This document shows positions 1 to 11,065 of a stretch of DNA of 64,000 nucleotides, one piece after another; position 1 is the first letter of the stretch; each line of letters starts with the position of its first letter. The position numbers and the translations under genes were made by a program. Location: contig CM053141.1 of NCBI GenBank assembly GCA_028571685.1, positions 52,016,333-52,080,332 of the forward strand, written 5' to 3'. Below the pieces are notes generated by a model, which worked only from the letters and a program-made list of their open reading frames with translations, was not told where the DNA came from and ran no database searches. This DNA is from Heterohyrax brucei. Its lineage: Eukaryota; Chordata; Mammalia; Hyracoidea; Procaviidae.

Positions 1-1020
1 CCCACAGATGTAATCAATCTGATTTTTATTATAAATTCCATCTGGTGTGGTCCATGTGCATAGGTACTGTTCACATTGATGGAAAAAATGTGTCTTCAGG
101 GAAGAAGTCATAGGTCTTACAAAATTCTGTCATGTGATCTCCAACATCATTTTTATTGCTAAGGCCATGTTTTCCAAGTACTGACCCTTCTTTGTTTTTG
201 ACTTCTGCATTTCAATCACCAGTAATTATCAATGTGCCCTGATGGTATGTTTGATCAATTTCAGACTGCAGAAGCTAGTACAAATCTTCAGTTTCACTAC
301 CCACAGCCTTAGTGGTTGGTGCATAATTGTGAATAATAGTCATATTACCTGGCCTTCCTTGTAGGCTTATGGATATTATCCAATCCCTAACAGCATTGTG
401 CTTCAGGAAAGATCTTGAAATGATCTTTTTGACAATGAATGCAATGCCATTCCTCTTCAAATTGTCATTTCTAACACAGTAGATATATGACCGTCTGACT
501 CAAAATGGCCAATACCAGTTCATTTTAGCTCTCTAGTGCCTGGAGTATCAATATTTGTTCTACTTCATTATTGAGAATTTCCAGTTTTCCTCGATTCATG
601 CTTCTTACATTCCATGTTCCCATCATTAATGGATCTTTGCAGCTGTTTCTTCTCACTTGAGTCATGCCACATTAGTAAATGAGGGTTCTAAAAGCTTGAA
701 TTCATCCACGTCACTGAGGTCAACTCTACCTTCAGGAGGCAGCTCTTCCCCAGTCATCCTTTGAGTGCTTTCCAACCTAGGGGGTTCATCTTCCGGTGCT
801 ATATTAGACAATATCCTGCTGCAATTCACAAGCTTTTTGCTGGCTATTTCTTTTCAGAAATAAATACTGGGTCCTTCTCCTAGTCTATCTTAGTATGGAA
901 GCTCAGCTGATACTTGTCCTCCATGGGTGACAGATACCTGCTAGTATCAGAATATCAGTGACATAGCTTCCAGCTTCACAGCAACATGCAAGCTCTGATA
1001 GCACAACACACTGACAGACA
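1..1020 (-). mobile_element. RTE-type LINE, inverted 5' part with endonuclease remnants
   Basis: The minus strand at 275-460 reads RNGIAFIVKKIISRSF, then IISISLQGRPGNMTII and YAPTTKA, the typical apurinic endonuclease region of RTE/BovB elements. Upstream of it in element sense (840-1020) lies the 5' region (CTGTGAAGCTGGAAGCTATG type), repeated near 23.2 and 58.6 kb. The copy runs off the left window edge at about the end of the endonuclease region. It carries many stops and is a dead fragment. It abuts a plus-strand piece of the same element at about 1034. Confidence 0.85.
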
Positions 1021-1035
1021 CATGCCTTTTTTTCT

Positions 1036-2033
1036 GTTAAAAAGACAGGAAAGAAAGAAATTGCCACATTGAATGTCAGAAGGGACTCTGAAATTTGCTC
1101 TTTAAAGTAGAATAGCTAAGGCAAAATGAAGAAATGATGAAGTAAAAGAACTGAAGATTTCAAAGGGTGGCTCAAGAAAATATAGTATTATAATGTGTGC
1201 AAAGAGCTGGCTATAGAAAACTAGAAAAGAAGAACATCTGCATTTCTCAAGCTGAAAGAAATGAAAGAAAAACTCAAGCCTCACTTTGTAATAGTGAAGG
1301 ATTCTACAGGAAGAATATTAAATGATTCAGAAAGCATCAAAAAAGATGGAATGAATGTGCAGAGCCATTATACCAAAGATAATTGTTCAACACTCAACTA
1401 TTTTAAGAGGTAGCATATGATCAAGAACTCGTGGTACTGAAGGAAGAAGTTGAAGCTTCACTGAAGGAATTGCCTGAAAACAAGGCTCCAGGAATTGGTG
1501 GAGCACCAACTGAGACGTTTCCACAAATGCATGCAGTGATAGAAGTAGTGTTCACTCCTCTATGCCAAGAAACGTGGAGGTCTGCTACTTAGCCAGTGGA
1601 CTAGAATAGGCATATTTATGCCTATTTCCAAGAAATGTTATTCAACTGAACATGGAAATTATTGAACAATATCCTTAACATCACACACAAGTAAAACTTT
1701 TATAAAGATCCCTTAAAAGTATCTGCAGTAATACACTGACAACCAACTACCAGAAATTCGACTGATTCAGAAGAGAGCATGGAGCCAAAGACATCATTGC
1801 TGATATCACATGGAAGCAGAAAATACCAGAAAGGTGTTTACTTGTGTTTCATTGACTAAGTAAAAGCACTGGACTGTGCGGATCGTAATAAATTATAGGT
1901 AACATGGTGCAGAATGAGAATTCCAGAACAATTATGTTAATGAGAAATCTGTACACGGATCGAGAGGCAGTTTTGCAAATAGTACATGGAGACACTGCAC
2001 AGTTTAAAGGCAGAAGAGATGTGTGTCAGGGTT
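1036..2033 (+). mobile_element. RTE-type LINE, reverse transcriptase region
   Basis: Starts at AAAAAGACAGGAAAGAAAG, which matches an internal RTE position also present at 19620 in the longer copy, and runs collinear with it through the Lys-rich linker and RT fingers/palm. A decayed equivalent of the palm motif CFIDYAKAFDCVDHNKL is near 1840-1890 (TGTGTTTCATTGACTAAG). It stops at GTGTGTCAGGGTTG, where mariner sequence takes over, so the 3' half is missing. Confidence 0.85.
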
Positions 2034-2602
2034 GATCAGTTCAAATCAAGAGTCACAAAGACATTGCTAATCTTTTTGATATCAGAGGGATTGTTCATTA
2101 TGAATCTGTACCAGCTGGAGAAACAGTTAACCAAGTTTACTATTTGGAAGTTCTGAAAGGCGGTGTGAGAAAGTTAGTGGAAAACGACCTGAGCTTTTCG
2201 CCAGCAATTCTGCTCTTCCATCATGACAATGCACCAGCTCACACAGCACTGTCTGTGGTGGGATTTTTAGCCAGTAAACAAAAAACTGTATTGGAATACC
2301 CTACTTACTTACCTTCTCTGGCCCCTAATAACTTTTTTTCTTTATCCAAAGGTAAAGGAAATATTTTTAAAAAGACATTTTGATGACATTTAGGACATCA
2401 AGAGTAATCATGACCACAGCTCTGATGGCCATTCCAGAAACAGAGTTTAAAATTTCTTTGAAGAGTGCTCTAGGCACTGACATTGGTGTATAGCTTCCCA
2501 AGGGGAGTACTTTAAATGTGACCATAGTGATATTCAGCAGTGAGGTACGTAGTACTTTTTTCTAGGATAAATGCACAAACTTAATAATTGTCAGATCTCG
2601 TA
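2034..2602 (+). mobile_element. Mariner-family DNA transposon, 3' half, defective
   Basis: An open stretch at 2144-2383 contains HHDNAPAHTALS, the second catalytic Asp block of mariner transposases, followed by a decayed YSPDLAPND motif reading YLPSLAPNN, in which the third catalytic Asp is Asn. Upstream, ATATCAGAGGGATTGTTCA encodes the IRGIVH block, one base out of frame with its surroundings. The first catalytic Asp and the 5' inverted repeat are absent because the element begins abruptly at the RTE junction. The 3' end has ATTGTCAGATCTCGTA next to TA, the expected terminal-repeat form. Dead copy. Confidence 0.85.
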
Positions 2603-2621
2603 TACACCCATGTATACATAC

Positions 2622-2780
2622 ACTGAGAACCTCGGAGGCATAGTGGTTAAGGGCTACAGCTGCTAACCAAAAAGTTGGCAGTTCAAATGTGTTAGGTGCT
2701 CCATGGAAACTCAGTGGGGCGGTCCTACTCTATCCTACAGGGTATAAGTTGGAATCAACTCAGTGATGACAATGGGTTTA
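2622..2780 (+). repeat. AfroSINE copy
   Basis: tRNA-like head (AGTGGTTAAGGGCTACAGCTGCTAACC) through the RTE-like tail (AACTCAGTGATGACAATGGG). Diverged, full length. Confidence 0.9.
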
Positions 2781-2814
2781 TATATACATTAATGACTATT
2801 TCTCTGAAAAGTAC

Positions 2815-3055
2815 TTTGTGAACCATAGTAGGTGAACATCTTTAAATCTTTAGATACATATTTGCAAATTGCATCTCAGAAATGATAGTACTCATTCAAA
2901 CCCCAATCAACTTCTATGGAAGTGCCTGCTTTGCAGCATCCCACTGATGCATGGTATCACTGTTTTCATGCCTATAAATTTGGTGAAGATTTTGAAAGAT
3001 GTCTTACTATTTCAGTTGATAATGCTTTGATTATCTGAGTATTAAATTAAATTAA
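2815..3055 (-). repeat. L1 LINE 3' fragment, antisense
   Basis: Resembles the antisense of the old mammalian L1 3' region (AACATCTTTAAATC..., GGAAGTGCCTGCTTTGCAGCATCCCA). Very diverged. Confidence 0.45.
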
Positions 3056-3065
3056 AAAAAAAAAA

Positions 3066-3241
3066 ACTAAATGCTTTGCCGTTGAGTCCACTCAAAATTA
3101 TAGCCATGGGTTAGTTTGGTTTGTATAAGACAGAATAGAACTGCCCCATAGGGTTTCCACAGCTGTAATCTTGATGGAAGCAGACCACTCCATCCTTCTC
3201 CTGCAGACCAGCTGGTGGACTCAAATAGGCAACTTTTCTGT
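3066..3241 (-). repeat. AfroSINE copy, long variant
   Basis: Antisense order: tail (TGCCGTTGAGTCCACTC), body (AGAACTGCCCCATAGGGTTTCC), the extra segment seen in long copies (GCTGTAATCTTGATGGAAGCAGACC), then the head. Confidence 0.85.
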
Positions 3242-4254
3242 TAGGAATGAAGCACATAATCACAAGCACTTCACTGCCAGGGATCCTTAGTGCAAAATTA
3301 CTCAGCATTTTATCATCCTTTTTCAAGTACACTGTAAATCATTTTTCTTACTTTTTTCATGTAAATGTAAACACTAAATCACTATTTTCTTCAACTAAAA
3401 TTATATTCCAAGCAAATATTATATGCTGCAGTGCTCAAATATTTTTACATTAGACTATTTTCCCTTATATTTCTATCCTGCAAAATCTCTTAGAATTATG
3501 TATTAATTATAAACAGCTGATTATACATAATGTCTTTACTGGGACATTTTCTCTATAAATCTAAATAACTTAAGCAATTTTTTAAAATAGCTCTATAGAA
3601 TTCTTTCCAATTTAAATAATTGCTGATAAAATTTTTTCTTTTATTTTCTATTGCTTCTGGGCTGTTGCTCTCTTTCTTCCATAAGATAAATAAAAAGTTT
3701 AGCACCAGCCTCTATGACATATCACTTCTTACTCTCAGATTTTCACAAAACTTTAAGAATTTTCACTGACCTTTTCTACTATCCTTTTTATTTCATTACC
3801 AGCCTGTCAATATCTGGGAAATCTCATCAAAACTTTAACAGCGCATACCCTACTGACTCATTCTTTATTTCAATTTGATCTTCATTATTTCCATTTAACT
3901 CAATTTTTATTCAGTATAGTAACTTATTTTTATTTTCAAATGCATTCCTCTAAATAGTAGTTGTAACCCTTACTTACCCCTATGCGGGGGGGGGGGGGAG
4001 GGAAGCCCTAACTTCCTTGGAAGTAAGTTATTATCCTAATTTGAGAACCAAAAAAAATGATGTCCTCATCATAAACAAATGAAGCTGTCAAAGTCATCTA
4101 CCCCTCTAGTGGAACAGCACTAGAAATTCCTGAGATTCCGGTGGGTTTTATTCTATTTAGGCTAAAGGTATACCACTTTAAAAGCATATACTTAACTTTT
4201 TCTACAGTTCTCTGATATTTGTTTTTGTTTGTTCATATAAAAAAATTTGCTTCT
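3242..4254. other. AT-rich intergenic DNA, no feature named
   Basis: Nothing coding or recognisably mobile. A run of 13 G residues at 3986-3998 is the only standout. Confidence 0.6.
3986..3998 (+). repeat. G13 homopolymer tract
   Basis: Thirteen consecutive G in AT-rich surroundings; prone to length variation and sequencing error. Confidence 0.9.
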
Positions 4255-4475
4255 TTAGGCTTTGCCCTAGTAGTGCAGTGGTTAAAGTGTTGGATGGTTA
4301 ACTGAAAGACCTGCAGTTGGAAACCAGCAGCAGCTCCACAGGACAGAAATGTGGCAGTCATTCTACTTTTATAGGGAATTACAGCCTTGGAAACTCTATG
4401 ATGTTGTTATGCTTTGGAATCAATCAGTGACAGTGGGTTTATTTTGTTTGTTTGTTTTGTAAACGTTGTTACCCA
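4255..4475 (+). repeat. AfroSINE copy, long variant
   Basis: Head GTAGTGCAGTGGTTAAAGTG, long-variant middle (ATGTGGCAGTCATTCTACTT), body and tail ending in a T/G-rich run. Confidence 0.9.
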
Positions 4476-4741
4476 AACAGAGGTTCCGGGACCAGCAACT
4501 GCAAGCGTGATACAAAGCAGTGAGCTTTGTTAGGCAGAATTTCAGACCTGCTGCACTCACTCTGAATCCGAGTTTGCAATTTATCAGGAACCTCAATGTC
4601 ATGGTTAATTTTTTATATTATCTTGGCTAGCTCATTTGTTTAGTTAAACACTACCCAAGCTGCTGTTATGTAGTAGCTATATGTGATTAAATAAATTGGA
4701 CTTGGATACAGCAGATGGCTGTCATTTTTATTTTTATTCTC

Positions 4742-4835
4742 TATGGTCTGCCTGGTGCTCCTTAGAAACTCTATAGGGCAGTTCCACTATGAGTTGGAAT
4801 CGACTTGTTGGTGGTAGGTTTGGTTTTGGTTTATG
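4742..4835 (+). repeat. AfroSINE 3' part
   Basis: Lacks the tRNA-like head. Body and tail are good (AACTCTATAGGGCAGTTCC, GAGTTGGAATCGACTTG, TTTGGTTTTGGTT). Confidence 0.8.
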
Positions 4836-5140
4836 GTCAAGTTGGCCCCCCACTCACGGTGACCCCAGGCACAGTGGAAGAAAACATTACCTAATTCTGT
4901 GCCACTGTCAGAGACTATTGTGATCCACAGGGCCGGACAGATTTTTAGAAGTAGTTCTCTTGGTCCTTCTGTCTTAGTCTAGAAGCTCCACTAAAACGAG
5001 TTCAGCATCATAGCAGCCTGCAAGCATCCACTGGGGCGGTAGCTGTGCATGAAGTGCAATGGTTAGGAGTTGAATGTGGGTTTCCTTCATGGAAGGCTAG
5101 AATTCTACCACTGGCCCATCACCCCCAAAATAGACTGCCT
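4836..5140 (-). repeat. Composite SINE with a tRNA-Gly-derived head
   Basis: Read on the minus strand, bases 5132 down to about 5050 (CCAGTGGTAGAATTCTAGCC, then TTCCATG...GGAAACCC) follow tRNA-Gly(GCC) from the D-arm through the anticodon arm to the T-arm. A middle follows that matches the RTE 5' region (AGCTTCTAGACTAAGACAG type), then a tail like the RTE 3' end (TGTGCCTGGGGTCACCGTGAGT). Head + middle + tail make about 300 bases. It is distinct from the common AfroSINE, whose head is a different tRNA. Confidence 0.75.
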
Positions 5141-5199
5141 TCTGTAGTGGCTTGGCTCTGTAATGTAATAGAAAAAGGCATCATGTTCATTAAAATAAA

Positions 5200-5358
5200 A
5201 ACCAAACTCACTGCCTTCAAGCTGGGTCCAACTCATAGCGACCCTAGAGAACAGAGTAGAACTGTGCCAAACAGTTTCCAAGGAGTGCCTGGCAGATTTG
5301 AACTACCAACCTTTCATTAGCAGACGTAGCACTCAACCCATATGCCACTAGGGTTTCC
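5200..5358 (-). repeat. AfroSINE copy with perfect target-site duplication
   Basis: Flanked by CATTAAAATAAA at 5188-5199 and 5359-5370 (12/12). Antisense tail (CACTGCCTTCAAGCTGGGTC) to head. Relatively young. Confidence 0.93.
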
Positions 5359-5370
5359 CATTAAAATAAA

Positions 5371-5690
5371 GGGCCAGTGAAAATGAGGGAAACCTTTGAG
5401 AGGTGGATTGACATGGTTGTAACAATGGGATTAAATATACCAAAAGTTACGAGGATAGTACAGGACTGGCCATGTTTTGTTCTGTTGTGCATAAGGTTGA
5501 TAAATGAAATTAACCATGACATTGTGGATCCTGATAAACTGCCCAGTCTGATGCAGTGCATATGAAGTAGATCTGAAATTCTGCCTTTCTAACAAGCTCT
5601 CTGCTTTCTAGCAAACTTGCACTTGCTGGTACCAGTACCTCTGTTTGGGCAACATATTTGAACAATAACAACAACATCAACAACAATGTG
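5371..5690 (+). mobile_element. RTE-type LINE 3' end fragment
   Basis: Encodes FERWIDMVVTMGLNIPKV, then IVQDWPCFVLLCIR, which match the C-terminus of the RTE ORF seen better on the minus strand at 22987-23205 (RWIDTVAATIGS). The CAA-rich run near 5660-5690 resembles the RTE 3' terminal repeat. Confidence 0.75.
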
Positions 5691-6498
5691 ATATAAACAT
5701 TTTTCATAATGTAAATGTAATGTATGTAGTCAGTCAACTGTGGTCATACTGAGTTTTTGTGCAAATAATGCACATCCTCTACACTTTGCTTGTCACCTGT
5801 GTCCTCCCCCTGCGAGATATTTTTGTAAGCATATTAGCTACACCCTGATTGTGATTCAATGGATTCTGCTAGTATCTTATGTCTAGTGCACCCTGACAGA
5901 TCTCTCATTTGAATACTTCTCCTTATCTTAGATTAATAAAAACCCCCTTCAGTTAAATTTGAGTGCAGGTCCTTTTCCTCCCAGAACTGTGCCAAGATAA
6001 ACTTGTGCTCTTTAAAGCCATCAACTAGTAGTACTTCTGTTATGGTAGCACTAGGAAACTAAGCTACAAGGTAATTTGTACTGTAATCCAGTTTGGGAGT
6101 GCTGCTCTGAAAGACTGGAAGAATCTACTACCATCTTCATATAAGTTTCAGGTACTATTAGTCAAGCTAGATGATTGTATTTGTTAATGAAAAGGAGTAG
6201 AAACTGGCTATATTTTGAATGGTAAACATGTTATTCAGTTCAAGTTAAAAAACAGAGATGGCAGAGACCCAGATCAAGATCAAAATTTCTCACTTGAGTG
6301 TTCCTGTGATGCAGTTGCTTCTGCTGAATGACACTGCTTGAACAGCTTGGACACAGTTTTCTGCTCTTTCTCCTTTTGGAGAAGACAGGAAATAAATAAT
6401 AGGATTAGGAACTGAAGGAACTAGAAGCCAGTTTGCTCAGCATGCCATCCACTGTTCTCAATTTTACCATCTTGCTTTCTTGAAAATATTGTAGAGAC
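5691..6498. other. Intergenic, mostly unassigned
   Basis: No coding potential. 5750-5830 (TTTTTGTGCAAATAATGCAC ... TTTTTGTAAGCA) shares words with the reverse complement of 9690-9775, hinting at an old unclassified repeat. Confidence 0.4.
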
Positions 6499-6663
6499 CC
6501 AAACCATAACTCCATTGCCACTGAGTCAATTCCAACTCACAGTGGTGCTATAGCACAGGGTAGAATTATCCCATAGGGTTTTCAAGGAGTGTTTGGTAGG
6601 TTAGAACTACTGACCTTTTGATTAGCAGCCATACTGCTTAACCACTATGCCACCACGGTTTCC
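6499..6663 (-). repeat. AfroSINE copy with perfect target-site duplication
   Basis: ATTGTAGAGAC flanks it at 6488-6498 and 6664-6674 (11/11). Full antisense SINE. Confidence 0.93.
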
Positions 6664-7491
6664 ATTGTAGAGACAGTTTACATAAAATCAGTTTTGTAAA
6701 TTCTAGAAAAACAAAAAAAAGACATACTGTAATTTCATTTTGGAAGTTTGACAGAGTACTTTTTACCATTCTTTAGTTCGCAGATCATCACAGCCTGATC
6801 ACAAATATGTAAGAACATTTACTTTATTATCAACTAGGAGCCTTTCTTCTTCTGATCAGTGTAGTCTTTCAATAAATTTTAGAAAATGAGATTCTGGTTT
6901 TATGCATGCCCTTAGAAAGTATACTGAAACCTTGTGATCCTGGGATTTTATATTTTAAAATTGAAGGTATTTAAAATCTTCATGTATCACACACACAGTA
7001 AAATGTTCTGGATGAAATGTACTGAGAGACGGAAAGCAATTATTATACATACCATTTGCCACAGCAAATTAGACGCAATAGAAGACGGTGCTCTCTAGAA
7101 TTCTCACTTTAGTAATGCACAAATTAGGAACATATATATTCTATTTACAAATTCTAGGGCTTTGACTTAGAGATAATGTCATTCATATATTCGAGTACAT
7201 ATGGTAATTTAAGTATACAAGTATACATACTATAAATATTTAATTTCATACTGATTGTCTTTGCTCATATAATCTTCTAACATACTTTCTGAAATGTATT
7301 TAGAAATTTTTCTTCATGCAACTAGTCTGGGATACCTCTCCAAAATGAGGTCACGTCATAGTACCTAGTGGCCATGATCACAAAATAAGAGTTTCAGTGC
7401 TTTGGGGGTCTGTTTAGATTTTGAAGACTTCATGTACCACTAGGTCCCTTTGCTTTATGATTTGTAATGCTGCCATCTTTTAATGAGAGTT
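6664..7491. other. Intergenic, no feature seen
   Basis: AT-rich, no repeat family recognised. Confidence 0.6.
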
Positions 7492-7986
7492 GGGGTTTTA
7501 GTCAGCTAGGACTGCTGTAACAGAAATACCACAGGTTTATTCTTACATAGTCCGGTAGGCTACAAGTCCAAATTCAGGATGTCTGCTCCAGGGGAAAGTT
7601 TTTCCCCTTGTCAGCTCTGGAGGAAAGTCCAGTATTGCATCAGTCTTTCTCCAGGGAGCATCTTGGCACAGAAATCTCAGGTCTGAAGGACACATTCTTC
7701 TCCCAGTGCTGCTTTCTTGATGATGTGAGTTTCCCAGTTCTCTGCCTGCTTCCCTTTCCTTTTACCTCTTATGGGATAGAAGGATTAAGGGTGGGGCAAG
7801 CCATACTCCAGGGAAACTCCCTTCACAGTGGAGCCGGAAGGTGATGTTATAAAGGAATTTACAGTCCCACCCTAATCCTTTAACATAAGCACAGCAAAAT
7901 CACAAAATGGAGGACAATCATAGAATACAGGTAATCATGGTCACATGGCTACACCTATTTTGGGGGGACACAGTTCAATCCAGGAC
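7492..7986 (-). mobile_element. Solo LTR, MaLR-like Afrotherian family (fossil)
   Basis: Matches base for base over long stretches the reverse complement of the LTR at 31590-32113, from TTTTAGTCAGCTAGGACTGC to CACAGTTCAATCCAGGAC. The layout (TTGAATTGTGTCCCCC-like start, AATAAA near the end) resembles ERVL-MaLR LTRs. No internal region. Confidence 0.8.
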
Positions 7987-10001
7987 TCTTGGATTAGGAG
8001 AATTATTCTTCAATTGGTCCAGATTATTGTATCCCTTTATCTTATGACTCAGCTATTTCAATATCTACTTGAATATCTGCAATAGTAAGACGCTTAAAAG
8101 AGCCCATGACAAACCATAGCATTGTCCATTGGAGCAAAATGATTCTTTATTTGGCAAAATAATATTTCTTCTCTAAAGAAACAATTTGACCCTGGAACAT
8201 TTTACAGACTACAGTCATGACAATGGAACAAAACCTGACAACTTGAGCTAGTTATAAGGAAATGCATGACATTTAATTCACTTACTTATACCATTTGCAG
8301 ATGGGAATATCATATACGAACCTGGGCAAAAATAGGTATGGAAGACAGAAATATGCTATATGAGCAGATACCTCATACTCCCTGTACTTCCAGCTCTTCT
8401 TAATCCACACCTATAGCTTTTTGCAAAGTTCTCTATGGCCAGTAAACTAATGAAGGAAAATTGAGTCTGATTTATAGAAGTCATAGTGGAATATATCAAT
8501 ACCAGCCCAAAGTAGATTGATTAGGCATTTATCAACCTTAAGAGAACTTTGGGCTATGTATTTGCTTGCTCTCTATGCCTGGAAAAAGAGATATTATTGA
8601 TTTATGTGTGGTAGTAATAACTTAGATGATTAGAGACTTAGAAGGTGCAAGATTGAAAGATGGTGACAAAGAATTTGGGGGAAAAAATATGTGGATAAAC
8701 CACTGAGAAATGACCCAGAGTGTGAGAACATTGGTATCAAGCACCAGTGTCCATCAAAGGGCCTCCGCTGTCAGGAAGGGAGTCATCAATTGGATACACA
8801 GCTGTCAGACAGCCTCTTTCACCAGACACTGCCTTTGTTGTTCAGAAAGCAACAGAAAATGAGGAGTAAAGCAACCTCAGTGGTGGCAATAGAGACTACG
8901 TATGGCTCAGTTAGATGCATTGCCCCTCACCAAAGCTTATTTAGTTGTCAAGACTGCTAACTATCCATCTAAAACGGACAGTCATGCTTGTTAAGTTCTT
9001 AGTGAAAGCCATTTGGAGTAGAGCACAAACCACACATTAGTCTGAATGGTACGGTAAATAGGCATGTATTACTCACATAAAAAAAAAAGGACAAGGATAA
9101 GTGTCTTTATCAACCAAGCTTCCCTGAGGTTAGGCTCCTGTCCCAGGGTGTGATATTCAATGACACCCATGTACACCCCTCTTCGGGCCATGGAAGAAGA
9201 ATACTGAAGCCCCTTCTCCGTGTTAATATACTAGCATGCAGCCATGTCTGTGTGCCAGAAAGCGGGCACAGAGAGCAGGGAGGGTAAAGGGGTAACAAAA
9301 GGTAACAAGGACAATAAAGGGTAAAAACAGGAGTAAAAATGTAAGTTCCCCTGTAGACAAATGACATTACTCATTGCCCCTCTTCAAGGTGGTGACTGAC
9401 ACTTGATTGGCTATCACAGACTTTCTGGTGTCAGAGAACAGCCCTACATCCTTTACCCAGCTAAGATACCTTAACAGAGTTCTGGACTTCTTCAGAGGGC
9501 AATCATCTCACCCAGGGCACAGGTTTTACTTTGTGTACATTAGTAGCTGCTATGTCCAGTAGGATCTATGAAGATGGTGGGGGAGGGAATTGCAGTAGAG
9601 CTCTCCTATGTGCCCAGCACCATTGTATGCCATATTTTTACCAAAATGATACACACATTATACATTTTTTTGTGAACTACACAACCCCCACTCCCATGTT
9701 ATTTTTGTAAGCACACTGTGTGGCACATCAAATGTATCGGCACATTATTTACACAAGCACATTGTTTGCACAAAAATCAAAGAGGGCCAACTCTAACCAC
9801 CCTGTAATATATCCTAAGTGAACAGATTACTAACGTTTTGGCAGCTCATTGATTATATTGCAACACTTCTATCAGAAACAACAGGGAATTTTTGTACTAG
9901 ACATTTATTCTGGGATTACATGGTCTATATCTGCACACCTCGGTTTTCCGAGTTTTGCTCCCCAACGGCATATTGATTACCTCATATGTAGCCATAGTAT
10001 A
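7987..10001. other. Intergenic, unassigned
   Basis: Short open stretches on both strands (for example 8691-8960 plus and 9110-9367 minus) show no family resemblance. 9100-9790 looks like decayed repeat DNA but I cannot name it. Confidence 0.5.
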
Positions 10002-10103
10002 TGTCTTAGGTTGAGTTCTCTAGAGAATCGAAACTAGTAATGCATATAAATATATAGAGATATTTGTATCGAGAAAACGGCTTATGTGGTTATAGATGCT
10101 TAT

Positions 10104-11065
10104 TGTGGATTGAATTGTATCCTCCCCCAAAAACGTGTGTAGCCATTTGGCTAAGCCATGATTCGCAGTACTGTGTGATGTTCCTATATACTGTAAACCC
10201 GAACCTCAGATGTTAATGGTGTTGGTGAATATAAGAACCTAATAAAAGTCTCTTAGGTTATTAAACTACATTCCATTCTCTGTCTCAATTATCACCCCAC
10301 ATTAGATTAGCAGGTCTTTATTCCTCTCCCTATCTCCAGTGAAGTCAAATTGATTAAGACCTCAGAGAGATAATGAAACTTTGGGTAATTCATAAGTTGT
10401 AATAGGTAAGATATAATAAAAATCTTATGATGTAATGGAATCTTGTGTCTCCCAGCTACTGTCCTGTAGCAAATTTCAGATGCCAATCCCTTTGAAATCT
10501 GGGTATAAAAACCACTGTAAATGTAACCCAAGTGCGACAGAATTTTTGGAGAAGTTATTCTCACTCTTCTCCCAGATTTGCCAGTTTATCTGCTAATAAA
10601 GCTGTCCTGGAACCCCTCACTGTCTCTGAATTTTTGACTACAATGACAGGCAGAATGAACTTGCTTTAGTTCAGCAGCAATGGGTGAGGATGGGCAGCAG
10701 CTTCGTTGGCAGTGCAGGACTCACAGTATAAGATTGTACTGTGCCTTGAGGCAATCTTTTGGGATATAAAGGATAGGAAAGCAAACAGAGAGCTGGGTGG
10801 GGACCTGATACCACCAAGAAATAAGTACCAGGAGCAGGGCATGCCCTTAAGAAAAGGATTTGGGTTTCCTGTGCTTTGGAAGCTCCCAGTCTAGGGGAAG
10901 TTTGATGACAAAGATTTTCCTCCAGAGCCAGCAGAGGAAGCCTTCCCTTAGAGCTGGCACCCTGAATTTGGACTTTAGCCTACTAGACTGCTACAAAATA
11001 AAATTACTGTTTTTAATGCCATCCATTTGTGGCATTTCTGTTAAAGTGGTACCAGATGACTAAGA
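10104..11065 (+). mobile_element. MaLR-like LTR nested in the ERV-L 3' LTR (fossil)
   Basis: Left part from TGTGGATTGAATTGTATCC to 10219 and right part from 10684 to about 11065 are collinear with the LTRs at 26611-27096 (reverse strand) and 40172-40912. AATAAA lies near the end. Interrupted by the LTR at 10220-10679. Confidence 0.8.
10220..10679 (+). mobile_element. Class I-type solo LTR nested in the MaLR-like LTR (fossil)
   Basis: TGTTGGTGAA ... TTCAGCAGCA, flanked by the 4-base duplication ATGG (10216-10219 and 10680-10683), the duplication size usual for class I ERVs. TATA-like GGTATAAAAA at about 10502 and polyadenylation signal AATAAAG at about 10596 give a coherent U3-R-U5 layout of 460 bases. 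Confidence 0.8.

Noticed and set aside
2144-2383. Mariner-derived open stretch as a possible domesticated transposase
   Set aside because: Lacks the first catalytic block, third Asp changed, flanked by frame changes and no start context or exon structure; a decayed transposon.
5048-5132. Possible genuine tRNA-Gly gene
   Set aside because: Acceptor and T-arm bases are mismatched and it is continuous with a SINE body and RTE tail.
8691-8960. 89-codon open frame
   Set aside because: No family resemblance, no splice or promoter context, length within chance for this composition.
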